This document shows positions 11,741 to 23,200 of a stretch of DNA of 64,000 bases, in pieces. The translations under genes and the position numbers were made by a program. This DNA is from Azolla caroliniana (lineage: Eukaryota > Polypodiophyta): NCBI GenBank assembly GCA_043228905.1, contig JBHGNT010000011.1:13516001-13580000 (forward strand), in the 5' to 3' direction. A model generated the notes under the pieces. It made no database searches. It saw only the letters and a list, made by a program, of their open reading frames with translations, and had not been told where the DNA came from. How positions within the stretch are numbered: the first letter of the stretch is position 1; every line of letters begins with the position of its first letter.

Positions 11741-12880
11741 TTTTATTTTTTCAAATTTTATTGTTTCAAATTTTCAATGGGTTTTAGATTAGTTTTCTGA
11801 CACAGGTATATAATATAAAACTTACATCAATTTAGATTAATGTTATATTCTATTCTTCAGTTTGATGTTACCTGTGCAATTTCATTCTACTGTCATGTAC
11901 TACTAAAACATACGCCTTAAAGATTATCAGGAACTCTGTTGCATTAGAGAAGGACCCTTGAGCAAGTTAATGTCATCAAAATGAGGATCCAAGGTATCTG
12001 GGGTTGTCCTGATCAAGACCAAGAAGTTGGGGCAAAGCATATCAATAAAACTTAGATGTTCCAGATGACTTTTAGAAAACTTGTGGAACTATAGATGAAG
12101 ACGTAGGGCAACTTGTTGAATTAGAAGACGTTTCAGAGTCTGAACATACTAACAATTCAACTTAGTGTACTGACGAAGCCAATGAGGAAAATCCTGATGA
12201 AAGAGCTAATCCTGAGTAGACGGCTTTACCAGACTTATTATTCTATTGAATGGTTATGGCTTATTGTAAATTTTGAACAATATGAATTGTTAAATTTTGA
12301 CGTAATATATAAGTTGAGCTTACTTATAATTTTCGTGTATCAATCATTGAACTTAGAAATTAAGTATACTTGTATGTGTACATGTTATCTAAACTCTCCT
12401 TTATCATTTGGGGTATATCGGAGATAAGTTTATACTCTATCATTTACTCGTATGATTGGAATGTTATTGTAGACTAGTTTATTTATACATTGACAGTGTC
12501 ATGTATCACGTGTCAATGGAAATTTTCTCTTGACATAGTAGTATCTCTTAATTGCAAGGTTCACAATTTGCTTTAAGATGTATTATATTTAAATATACAC
12601 ACATAATTAGAAGAAGTCACTTATTCAATGGGGCATGCTTTTTAGAATATGCACAAGGACCCATGTTACTATTATACTTGTGTTGACAAATACACCCCTG
12701 TCTAAGATTTGGAAAAAAACATGGTAGATAGAATATACGTCGGATGATTTTGTTGACATGATATTAGTTAGTTCTTTTTTTCGCTATGTTTTCATAAACC
12801 ACATACACATGCGTCGTGCCTTGTTGAAATTCTGCTTAAATAAGGCATTTTTTAACATCTCACTAAGAAATGAAAAAGAG
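11741..12880. other. DT1 right arm, no gene seen
   Basis: AT-rich. A broken plus-strand reading near 12,090-12,230 has an acidic, C-terminal-like character but no recognisable motif. Nothing else supported. Confidence 0.35.
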
Positions 12881-12919
12881 AATGCGACATATTACCTGTT
12901 TCAAATGACCTGGTGTTTA
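12881..12919 (-). repeat. Right terminal inverted repeat of DT1
   Basis: Complement of the left repeat at 9,166-9,204; followed by TA and then by resumed gypsy coding sequence. Confidence 0.8.
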
Positions 12920-12921
12920 TA

Positions 12922-13728
12922 TTGCATCGTTCGTGGAGAGAGCGTGCACCCAATTCATCTCTGACGCATCAAAAGCTACGGATTGGTCTTCTCTCGCATT
13001 CTTTGCCCTAGGATTAGTTGATTTTTGGGGAAACGGTTGACCCCTTGCCAAGATTTGAATTGTCTTTGTGGGGTTACATGCTAGGAGGTTGGTCTCGAAC
13101 TCGGTGGTTTCTGACCAGTCGTCCATGAGAGGGTTGCCTTCTTGTTCGTGCACTTTTTGTGTGTATGCTTTGATGCGGAAGGTTTTGTTGTTTTTACGCA
13201 TATAGATTGTATCATTCCCAAAATCCATCACAAAGAGGCTTACACGTAGGAATGGTCTCCCTAGTAAACACTCGTAAGCCACATGATTGGATGATCTTGT
13301 GATGACGAAGGTGAGATTGAACTTGACCTCGTGGATAGTGAAGTGGTGTGTAGGGATCATGCCTTTTGGCCGTTGGATAGACCCATTTGCCATTCGGAGT
13401 TTGATGTCCGAAGGAAACATTTTTGGGCTCCCCCACTTACACCAACATTCATAGCTAACTATACTTACCCCTGCTCCGGTGTCGATGATCGTGTCACACA
13501 TCGTGCCGTTGACGCAGACGGGGAGAGTGAAATTAGTATCGTCTCTCTCGAAGTGAGCTTCGCATATATTTACCAGTGTTCCTTCGGGTTTTTTGGGGAT
13601 TGTGGTCATATGAGGGATGTGGGTGTGTATCTTTTCTCCATAACCTACTGACAAGCCTCCATTGAGGCGGCGAAGGATGTCATGCCATGGTTGGATGTCC
13701 AGTTTGAGCAGCTCTTCAAGTGTAAACT
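12922..13728 (-). pseudogene. G1 gypsy protease region
   Basis: A continuous minus-strand reading of about 270 residues. It contains the retropepsin active-site strand MCDTIIDTGAGVSIVS with the catalytic DTG intact, and the second motif ECLLGRPFL. Retropepsin cuts Gag-Pol into working proteins. The reading enters from the copia-B LTR at 13,728, so its true N-terminus is lost, and it ends at DT1 (NDAI, 12,922). The RT part continues beyond DT1 at 9,163. Confidence 0.8.
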
Positions 13729-14163
13729 TGTTGAGCAACAAGCTCAACCGGATCCAGATCGGCTGAATAACCCTGAGCCGGATCGGCATTCGGAAGGATG
13801 AGCTAGATCAGTGAGACGGTGAGCAAGTGGGCCAGTGAGTTGGGGAGCCGGTTAGCCGGATCCAACAATAATCGGAAGCTTAGTGATAGCCTAGGCTACT
13901 AGGTAGTTAATGTCTCATAGTTAGTGTCAGATGCTCGTGTGAGCATTGAAGTACACCGTACTTCTGTCAGTCCGTATGGACTTGTATAAAAGTGTTCATT
14001 GAACACAAACAATGTACAGACTAAGTAATATTTTAGATTGAGTTTCTGTGTGCTCTCTCTCTCTCTGTCTCTCCCACATATTGTGTATACTCTAAGCTCT
14101 CCATTAAACCTGCGTTTTCGGTTTTCGGTTTTCTATTGCTTCTGCACAACGTATTCTTTTACA
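13729..14163 (+). repeat. Copia-B 5' LTR (copia-C type)
   Basis: 435 bp, TGTTGAGCAACAAGCTC to TTTTACA. It contains a TATA-like ttgtataaaag near 13,983. It shares GGATCCAGATCGGCTGAATA and the ctaggctactaggtag segment with the copia-C LTR at 31,112-31,512, but not with its own 3' LTR. Confidence 0.85.
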
Positions 14164-14175
14164 TGGTATCAGAGC
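14164..14175 (+). other. Copia-B primer binding site
   Basis: TGGTATCAGAGC directly after the LTR; complement of the 3' end of plant initiator-Met tRNA. Confidence 0.9.
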
Positions 14176-14246
14176 GCGAGGGTTGAGAACCTCTGCAACC
14201 AACATAGCTTGAAAGGAAAACAAACCAAGAAGAACAGGTAAAACCG

Positions 14247-15533
14247 ATGGACAAAGGAATGGCTAGCTCGCTCCTGGTGGAGAAGCTCGATAGATCCAAC
14301 TACACATCTTGGTCATACAAGATGCACCAGTACCTAGGTACTAGAGCTATGTCGACGGAACTAACGACACAACACCTGATGCGACACACAAGGACTTCCC
14401 AGTGTGGGAACAAGCGGCAAGCAGAGTGATGTACTTCTTCGCGTCCAGTGTCGGAGACCAGCTGCTAAGCCATATCCAAGATGCCAAGACGCCAAAAGAA
14501 GCTTGGGGAAACCTGAAGAAGGTTTTCGCCACAAGCACAACAGCCAAGAAGTTGCAGCTCAGGCAGGAGCTCAGCAATGGATAGAGGCATGGCAAGCTCA
14601 CTTCCAACAGAGAAGCTCGACAGAACCAACTACGCGTCTTGGTCCTACAAGATGCACCAGTACCTGCTCGGGCACGGCTACTGGAGTTATGTCGAAGGAG
14701 CTAATGACGCGGCACCCGAATCGACACACAGAGACTTCCCGTCGTGGGAGCAATCGGCGAGCAGGGTATTGTACTGCTTCGCGTCGTTGTGGGCGAACAA
14801 CTATTGAGCTATGTTCAGGATGCAAAGATGCCAAAGGGTGTGTGGGAAAATCTAAAGAAGATTTTCGCCGCGAGCACCACAGCCAGGAAGCTTCAACTCC
14901 GACAGGAGTTGAGCAACCTACGACAACACGACTTGTCGGTGGCGGACTATACCTCGAAGATCAAGGATATCTGCGACTCCCTCGCCTCCATAGAGGTGAA
15001 CATCGAGGAGAGCGAGATGGTCCAGATCTGTCTCGGAGGTTTGGCGTCGAAGTTTGGAGCGTTCCGAACGGCTGTGTGTACCTGGGAGAATACGTTGTCC
15101 TTCTTTGACTTACAGTCAATGCTCCTAGTAGAGGAGAACCACGCGGGTGCATCTACAAGCACGCACACCAATAGCAGAATGTTGTACACGGAGGGAGATA
15201 GGCCCCGTGGACGTGGAGGACGAGGCGAGTTGGCACGCAATGGAGGCGGCCGACGAGATTAGGGAAGAAGGCACCGAAGTGATGCCGACAGCAACTCCGG
15301 ACCCTTCGGAAACAGGGGGAGTCGAAGCGATGAGAACCGGCAAGGGAAGTCCATCGCGGAGTGTTGGTACTGTGGCAAGAAAGGCCACAGGGAAAGTGAG
15401 TGCTGGAAGAAGCGCGCCGATTCGGAGAGAACTGGTTCCGGGAACGGCTCCAAACATACCGACAAGGGAAATCGGCAGCGATCGCACTACACCGAAGACT
15501 CCGGGAGAGCCGGAGAAGGGACTGCCTTCGTGA
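14247..15533 (+). pseudogene. Copia-B gag with duplicated N-terminal part
   Basis: Two divergent copies of the gag start lie head to tail. Copy 1 from 14,247 begins MDKGMASSLLVEKLDRSNYT. Copy 2 from 14,577 begins MDRGMASSLPTEKLDRTNYA. Copy 1 stops at the point equal to about residue 110 (ctcagca) and copy 2 starts over at its ATG. Copy 2 then continues through QLSYV-type helices, RKLQLRQELSNLRQ and a zinc knuckle (CWYCGKKGHRESEC in the related copia-C; here near 15,365-15,405 in another frame). Gag forms the particle that packages element RNA. Frameshifts after residue 30 of copy 1 and at about 14,805 and 15,262 disable it. Confidence 0.85.
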
Positions 15534-18500
15534 GGAGACACGAAGCAAACTCAATGAAACAGACCACCCCGAGATCGGACGAGGTGTTGTACGTAGACTC
15601 CGGCGCGTCAAACCACATAACGAGCCATAAGGAGTGGTTCTCGTACCTTGAAAAACCGATACAACTTGGAGTAGTCACAACTGGAGACGACACTCCGCAT
15701 CCAATCGCGAATGTCGGAGAAGTTCCCCTTAGCCATGTCGGGAAGAAAGGGAAACTCATGAACATGCTGCACGTCCCGACAATCACGAAAAACTTGGTCT
15801 CGATCGGACAGATCGTGGACTAAGGGATGGAGGTTCGGTTTACACACATCGGGTGCTTCATTCAGGAAGAAGGCCGAGTGATTGCGCAAGGGCGCAGAGA
15901 CGGGAGGATGTTCATCCTCGACTCCACTGACGGCGGCACCGCAATGTTCGCGAAGGGACAAAAGACCGAGTCAGACATCGACTTGTGGCACAAGCGGATA
16001 GGCCACATCAACCACCAACGGCTTCAAGATCTGCAATCGAAACAAGTAGTATTCGGATTGCCCAAATTTAGTGGCCGAAAGGCACAAATTTGTGAAGCCT
16101 GCCAGCTCGGGAAGCAACACCGACTTCCTTTCCCAAACGAGCAAAACCGGAGCCGGAATAAGCTCGACCTTATACACTCCGATGTATGGGGGCTGACACA
16201 AAACGTTAGTCTTGGCGGGAGCTAATATTTCGTCTCCTTCATCGACGACCACACGCGGCACACGTGGATCTACCTCATTGAGAGGAAGAGCGAAGTCTTC
16301 GACTGCTTTCGGGACCTCAAAGGGTTCGTGGAAACGGAAACGGGACGAAAGATCAAGTGCCTGCGGTCGGATGGCGGGAAAGAGTACTTCTCCGGTCAAT
16401 TCAACGATTATCTACAACAAATGGGAATTCGGCGCGAATTCAGTTGTAGATACACGCCGGAGCAGAACGGCGTGGCCAAGAGAAAGAACCGGTCAATTGT
16501 GGAAGCAACACGGGCAATGCTGGAGGAGAAGAGCTTGCCCAAGTTCTACTGGGCCGAGGCGGTAAGAACCGCGGTATACATCCAAAACCAGATCGGAGAC
16601 AAAGTGTTGGCGCACGAGCTATATTTTGGAACGAAGCCGAACTTGCGACACTTGAGGGTGTTCGGTAGCATTGCATATGTGCATGTACCGAAGGAGAAAA
16701 GGAGGAAGTTGGACGCAAAGGCCGAGAAATGCATCTTGGTCAGTTACTCGAACGAGCAGAAGGGTTATAAGTGCTATAACCCTCGCACCAAACAAGCGCG
16801 TGTCAGCCGCGATGTTGTGTTTGACGAGTCCGTTCTTGGTACCAGCCCCCGACTCCAATCCGAGCTCTGACGATGAGGTCAGAGAGGCCGAGATGGCTCC
16901 GGATGAGCCCGAAATCGAGACCCGCGACGAGAGCCCGATTTCACTCTGGTTAAGTGGACCGATTGGACGACTGAGTCGGTACAACCAGTCCGATGAAGAG
17001 CCGGCGAGTAGTGGAGACTCGGTCGTGCATTCCCCACGCAGGAAGCCGAGGAGACGGCTTACGCGCAAAGAGAAAGGGAAGAAGAAGGTGTCGGATTCCG
17101 GCACGGATAGGAACGAGTCAAACCGACACGAGTCGACTCCGAGGGAACCGGTGACGGGTCTTTAAAGGTGAAGACCGCGTTGACCGAGAAGGCCTCGACA
17201 TCGGCTAATGTGAGATTACGCCGATCTACCCGCCAGAAGAACCCTGTTTTGCGGTTCGGATACAACGAGTACATGGCACATCATTATGCGTACATGACCC
17301 GTGTAGCGGAAGTCCGTGAGCCGGAGAGCTACGTAGAAGCGGCTAAAGACGCGAATTGGCGTGTCGCGATGGAGGAAGAGATGCACGCATTGGTGGAGAA
17401 CGAGACCTGGGACCTGGTTGACACACCAACAGGGGTAAAACCGATCGGGTGTAGGTGGGTGTATAAGGTCAAGTACAACACCGATGGCTCCTTTAACCGG
17501 TACAAGGCTCGGCTAGTGGCAAAGGGCTACGCGGAGAAACACGGTATCGACTACGATGAGACGTTTGCCGGTCGCGAAAATGACGACCGTCCGTGTTTTG
17601 CTCGCAATTGCTGTGGCAAAGGGGTGGCACTTACATTAGATGGATGTAAAGAATGCGTTCCTGCAAGGTGACCTTGAGGAACAGGTGTACATGGTACAGC
17701 CCCCCGGATTTCACTCCGGAACGAACTCCTCGGCAGTATGCCGACTGAAGAAGTCCCTTTACGGACTCAAACAAGCCCCGTGTGCCTGGAACGCGAAGAT
17801 CACGCAACAACTGCGTCGGATGGGCTTCATCACGACAAAATCAGACTCTTCCTTGTTCATCCGGAAAGGTCGACTCGGACCGGTTAGTATTTTACTATAT
17901 GTTGATGACTTGGTCATCACCGGCGCGGACCTAGGTGAAATCGACCGCGTGAAGCTCCAGCTTGCGGCATCGTTCGACATGAAGGATCTGGGGGACCTTC
18001 ATTACTTCCTCGGGATCGAAGTGATCCATACCCCCGAAGGCATATTGATCAGCCAACGACATTACGTGCTGGGTATGCTCTTCAAACTCGGGATGGCCGA
18101 CTGTAAGTCCGTCTCGACTCCTCTGGACAGAACCATCAAGCTTCGTCCCGATACGGGAAAGGTATGCGACCCGACGAGGTTCCGCCAAATTGTCGGAAGC
18201 CTCATATACTAGACCATCACCCGACCCGACCTCAGTTATCCGGTTGGGGTGATCAGTCAGTTCATGGCGCGACCTACCGAGGAGCACCTTCAGTGTGTGC
18301 AACGCATACTTCGGTATGTCAACAACACTAAGGACCGGGGACTGCTATATCGGACTGGTGCAGCCGCGCAGTTAGTCGGCTACACCGATGTTGATTGGGC
18401 TGGCAACGCCGCCGATCGCCAATCCACGTCTTGATACGCGTTCTCCCTCAGGAGTGCCGCGATCGCGTGGAGCAGTAAGAAGCAGCCGACAGTTGCACTG

Positions 18501-18847
18501 TCGAGCACCGAAGCTGAGTACCGAGGAGCGGTTGTCGCGACATGCGAAGCCATATGTTTGAAGCGGCTACTTAAGGACCTGCAAGAGGAGGTGTCAGATC
18601 CGACGACGATCTACTGTGACAACCTCAACAGCATCCAGCTCGCGAAAAACCCCGTTTTCCACGCACGGACCAAGCACATTGAGGTGCACTACCATTTCGT
18701 CTGTGAGCGTGTCCTTTCCGGTGAAGTCGACCTTCAGTACGTGCCGACAGATCGGCAGATTGACGACATCTTCACCAAGCCTCTTGGTCTGGACAAGTTG
18801 CGGCAATTCTCCGGTGCGCTCGGATTGCGTCACCTCGACGTGCCAAA
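15530..18847 (+). pseudogene. Copia-B pol: protease, integrase, RT, RNase H
   Basis: Protease VDSGASNHITS (about 15,594) ends at a taa at 15,821. The integrase zinc segment (LWHKRIGHINHQRL, then CEACQLGKQHR) runs to a taa at 16,222. The catalytic core follows (SFIDDHTRHTW, RSDGGKEYFSGQF, TPEQNGVAKRKNR) to 16,870. A frameshift leads to a Ser/Glu-rich linker, then RT from about 17,220 (GCRWVYKVKYNTDGS) with a frameshift near 17,570 and the YVDDL active site near 17,900. RNase H follows (GYTDVDWAGN, SSTEAEYRGA, CDNLNSIQLAKN) with stops at 18,210 and 18,432. All domains are present but cannot be made as one protein. Confidence 0.9.
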
Positions 18848-18859
18848 CTTGAGGGGGAG
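18848..18859 (+). other. Copia-B internal polypurine tract
   Basis: CTTGAGGGGGAG right behind the end of RNase H (DVPNLRGR). The identical 12-mer lies at 19,377-19,388 next to the 3' LTR. In most copia elements this tract directly precedes the LTR. Copia-C has the same internal copy (26,950-26,961). Confidence 0.7.
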
Positions 18860-19394
18860 AACAGTCCCGAACGACCAAGCAAGGCAGCAGGAAAGGAGCG
18901 GAGACCGCGACACCACCGAGTCGGTTGACTCGTTTGTCGAGTTCGACTACTTTGGATTGGCTGAAGAAGCCGAGGGCGGACCCGCGGAAAAGTTCGGAAG
19001 AGGACAAAAGGGGAGCAGCCGAAGGAGAGAGCCGAAGCCAACCATGCATGGGGGAGATGACGCCATCGAGGGCGAGAAGACCGAAGACGAGTTGGAGACA
19101 GCCAACTCGGATGAGAGCGAAAACCGATCGGAGGTAGCCGAGTCGGTTCGGATGTTTGATTTAGATACGCTGAATCAACCGAGGCCCAAGCGGAAGAAAA
19201 GGCAGCAGGAAAAGCGTCAACACCACAACAATAGAAGAGCTGATAAGGGCCACATGAGCAAACAAGCCGACCGGAAGGGTCGAAGCGTGCGGAGTCGAAT
19301 AGGTCGAGGAGCGCAAGCGAGGCGAGAAGCCAGGAGGAACCGGTGCTGTGAAGATCCCGAAGAGCCTCAAGTTGAGCTTGAGGGGGAGTGTTGA
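18860..19394 (+). pseudogene. Copia-B charged C-terminal tail behind RNase H
   Basis: The RNase H frame (open from 18,558) runs on for about 175 residues past the normal copia end. It is rich in Glu, Lys, Arg and Asp, with DELETANSDESENRSEVAES and a very basic stretch (RPKRKKRQQEKRQHHNNRR). It ends ELEGEC at the LTR. Copia-C carries a related tail (DELENIDSDKSWNKSG), so it belongs to the family. I know no function; a nucleic-acid-binding or nuclear-localising role could be guessed from the basic run only. Confidence 0.6.
19377..19388 (+). other. Copia-B 3' polypurine tract
   Basis: CTTGAGGGGGAG, directly before the TG of the 3' LTR. It primes plus-strand DNA synthesis. Confidence 0.85.
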
Positions 19395-19619
19395 GAGACA
19401 AGCTCAACATCGGCCAGATCGGCTGAAGAAGCCGAGGACCGGATCGGTTGGGACCGATCGGTTAGGCCGAGTGCGTAAACCGGGAGGTCGTTAGGAAAGA
19501 TATTCCGTGAGGAATATATTTGGGAGTTAGTGTAGGAGCTCTTGATGAGCATTGAAGTATTGTCAGTACTTCGGTCAGTCCTTCTGGGACTTGTATAAAA
19601 GTGTTCACTGAGCACGTCT
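19389..19619 (+). repeat. Copia-B 3' LTR, first part
   Basis: TGTTGAGAGACAAGCTC onwards, copia-F type. It is interrupted at 19,619 by copia-A1; the last five bases (cgtct) are the left copy of the A1 target duplication. The remainder is at 25,014-25,174. Confidence 0.9.
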
Positions 19620-20256
19620 TGTTGGGATTTCGGTCCCTCCGGATGGGATGTCCGGAGATGAATGACGGAAAGTCCGGAGGCTGTTACGGAACCGGAGGAT
19701 GAAGAGTACCCGGCATGAAGCCGGATGAAGACCCCGGCTACGGAGCCGGATGACGAAGAGAAGACCCGGCTACGGAGCCGGATGATGAATGTACCCGGAG
19801 AGAGATCCGGATGCGGGGACATAGTTGTGAATATGTTTGCCAAGGGCCCTTGTGGCTACATTTGTAAATAGCCCGAAAAGTCATATGTGTATAAATATGA
19901 CTTAGGGCAAACAGTTCAGTCGTTGTTGCTTATTTTTCTGTTTTCACTTAGAGAGAGTGAAGTGAGCAGCCGGAGAGAGAGAGAGAGAGAGACGAAGAGG
20001 TCGTTGCCTCTGTGTATTGCCGCCGCCTGTGGCGAAGATAGTGAGCTCAAGGTTGTTGCCTTGAAGCTTCACCATTGTACATCCCTGTTCATAGTGATAG
20101 TTGGAGTTTGAGGACTCCCGTGGTTTTTCCCATTTAGGGTTTTCCACGTAAAATATCCTGTGTACTCTTCTCTCTATAGTCTTCGTGTACTTTGTATTTC
20201 CTATTTTCTGTGAGTTGATCCTATTCCGTGGTTGTGGCCGAGCACCGTTTGCAACA
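19620..20256 (+). repeat. Copia-A1 5' LTR
   Basis: TGTTGGGATTTCGGTCCC to TTTGCAACA. U3 has repeated CCGGATGA-type motifs, then a TATA-like tgtataaatatga near 19,886-19,898 that is the likely promoter. A GA run is near 19,974. The short ORFs inside both LTR copies are not genes. Confidence 0.92.
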
Positions 20257-20259
20257 AAG

Positions 20260-20271
20260 TGGTATCAGAGC
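20260..20271 (+). other. Copia-A1 primer binding site
   Basis: TGGTATCAGAGC three bases behind the LTR; initiator-Met tRNA type. Confidence 0.92.
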
Positions 20272-20287
20272 GACGGTAACACAGAAA

Positions 20288-23200
20288 ATGGAAGGCGGCA
20301 GCAGCGGGCAGCCGGGGATGATGGTGCTGAATGCGCAGAACTACGCCGACTGGAAGATAAAGATGGAGGATCTGCTCATTGTTCGGGACCTGTATGAACC
20401 GATTGACAGGTCGGAAATACCGAAAGGGGTACTTGAGTCGGAGTGGAAGCTCCTGAACCGGAAAGCCGTAGCGACGATCCGACAATATGTCGATGTAAGC
20501 GTCCTACAACATGTGGCGAACGACACCAACGCATATGAGATGTGGAAGAAGCTGTCGGGCCTCTACGAGAGGAAGAATGCGTTGAACCGGACCTCCCTGA
20601 TGAGGAAGATAGTGAACCTCAAGTACCGGGACGGCGAGAGTATGGTCGAACACGTAAGCACGTTCATGGGATTCGTGAATCAGCTTGCGGCGATCAAGTT
20701 CCCGTTGGAGGATGCAATGCAAGCCATCATCCTGATGTGTACATTGCCGGACAGCTGGGAGAACTTGGTGGTGACTCTCAGCACTTCCTGTACAGAAGAT
20801 AACTTGTCCCTACAAACGGTAAAGACAAGTATTTTGAACGAAGAAGCGCGTCGGAGAGACAAAGAACCGGCCTCCGACTCGAAGGCGCTGCTTACCGAAT
20901 CGGAACGGGGAAGACAATGGAACCGGAGTCCGCAAAGACGGGAGAAGTCGGGGACCCGGTCGCAGTCAAGAGGAAGACCCACATGTTTCCACTGTGGGAA
21001 GCCGGGGCACTTCCGGAAGAATTGCCGGCATTACCAAAAAGACAACGGAGGCGACGACACCGATTCGAAGAAGTCACCGGAGAGAAACGGTGCATACCGG
21101 GGAGCTACGGACCGGAGAGGTCCGGATCGGCGAGGGCAGGACCGGAAAGGAACGACGGCACTCGCGGCAAGTGAAGAGGAGATAATGCTCATTACCGAAG
21201 AGAGGGAGCTGAACCTTGCCGGTGAAGAGATGACCTGGGTGGTCGATTCCGGAGCGTCGTTCCACCTGACCCCGGAGAAGAAATACTTCTCATCCTACAC
21301 AGCCGGTGAGCATGGCTGTGTCCGGATGGGAAATGAAGGTACATGCCGGATTGCCGGCATAGGAGACGTGTGGCTGATGACATCAACCGGATGCAAGATG
21401 CTGCTGAAGGATGTCCGACACGTTCCGGAGGTTCGACTGAACCTGATTTCGGCCGGGAGGCTAGACGATGAAGGCTACACGGGTAGCATCCGGAACGGTG
21501 TCATGAAGTTCAGCAAGGGGAGCCTGATAGTGGCTCGGGCCCGGAAGGTCAACACACTGTACCTGATGAATTCCCGGCTATGTCCGGGAGAGCTGAATGT
21601 GGCAGCCGACACTGCCGGTGAGCTGTGGCACAAAAGACTGTGCCACATGAGTGAGAAGGGGATGAAGAGGCTTGCAGAAGACAACCTCATTCCAGTGAAG
21701 CATGTGCACCTGGAGAAGTGCACTGATTGCCTGGCCGGTAAGCAGAACCGAACCTCCTTCCACTCAAGGCCACCGACGAGACGTAGCGCACCATTGGAGT
21801 TGGTGCACACTGATGTGTGTCAAGTAGAAACGAAGTCACATGGCGGAGCCCAGTACTTCGTGACATTCATTGATGACCACAGCCGGAAGCTGTGGACGGC
21901 GCCGTTGAAGACAAAGGACCAAGTGTTGTCCGTCTTCAAAGAACTCCACGCGAGAGTGGAAAGAGAATCCGGCAAGAAGCTGAAAGCGATACGAGCGGAT
22001 AACGGAGGGGAATACCGGGGGCAGTTCGAGGAGTACTGTCGCTCGAAGGGAATCCGGCTCGAGTTCACTGTGCCGAAGACGCCGGAACTGAACGGGCTGG
22101 CCGAGAGGATGAACCGGACCATAATGGAGAGGGTCCGGAGTATGCCGGCGCATGCGAAATTACCCAAGGGGTTTTGGGCTGAGGCGATGTCGACGGCGAC
22201 ATATGTGATAAATAGATCACCCTCAGTACCTTTGGACGGAGACACGCCGCAGAAAGTGTGGACCGGTAAGGAAGTGTCCTACCGGCATCTGAAGGTGTTC
22301 GGGTGTCTCGCATACGTGCATGTGGCGAAGGACCGGAGAGGAAAGCTAGATCCGAAGACCCGGCCATGCATATTCCTCGGTTACGGCGACGACGAGTTCG
22401 GCTACCGAGTATGGGACCCGGTCGACAAGAAGATATTTAGGAGTCGAGACATCATCTTCATGGAGGACAAGACACTCGCCGACTGGGAGTCGGAGAAGAA
22501 GGTGAAGAGCTCCAAGTCGACCGGTGAGGATCAACTCTACAAGGAGCAGTCCCGACCGGCAAGGGACCGGTTAACACTCGAGGATCCGGCCGAAGACGAT
22601 GAAGAAACCGAACCGGCCGAAGAAGATGAAAACGATACCGGAACCGGCCCCGATCCCGAAATGGATTCGGATGAAGAAGAATCGGAAGAACCGGTTACCG
22701 AAGCTCCGGAACGGAGATATCCTCTAAGAGAGAGAAGGGCCCCCCGGAGATTTCCGGAACCAGAGCACGTGCTGCTAACCGACGAGGGGGAGCCGGAGAG
22801 CTTTGAAGAAGCAAAACATGACACCCAGAGCCGCAGGTGGTTGAGTGCCATGCAGGACGAGATGGATTCCCTGCATGAGAATCACACATATGAACTTGTG
22901 GAGCTGCCGAAAGGAAAACGGGCACTCCGTAACAAGTGGGTGTTCAAGCTGAAACCGGGAGATGCCGGAAACCCCCCGAGATACAAAGCCAGGATCGTGG
23001 TGAAGGGGTTTCAGCAGAAGAAGGGCGTCGACTTCGACGAGATATTTGCCCCGGTAGTGAAGATGACCTCCATCCGGACGGTGCTGAGCATAGCGGCAAG
23101 CATGGACCTCGAGATAGAACAGATGGACGTGAAGACGGCATTCCTTCACGGTGACCTCGATGAAGAGATCTACATGCAGCAACCGGAAGGATTCGAGAAG

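Larger units (their letters stand above)
9164..12921. mobile_element. DT1, DNA transposon-like insertion in G1
   Basis: About 3.75 kb bounded by inverted repeats of about 39 bp: TAAACACC..GTCATTTGAAACAGG at the left end and its complement at the right. A TA dinucleotide flanks each side (9,164-9,165 and 12,920-12,921), which would be a 2 bp target duplication as in Tc1/mariner-like elements. The gypsy protein sequence resumes on both sides (MNWVHALSTNDAI on the right, IGTKCRDEDGDTISC on the left), proving it is an insertion. No transposase is legible. A weak acidic reading (DVGQLVELEDVSESEH) near 12,095-12,145 may be the tail of a lost one. The middle is an array of palindromes. Confidence 0.65.

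Noticed and set aside
19887-20111. 74-codon ORF present twice (also 24,639-24,863)
   Set aside because: It is the same LTR sequence of copia-A1 read at both ends; no coding evidence.
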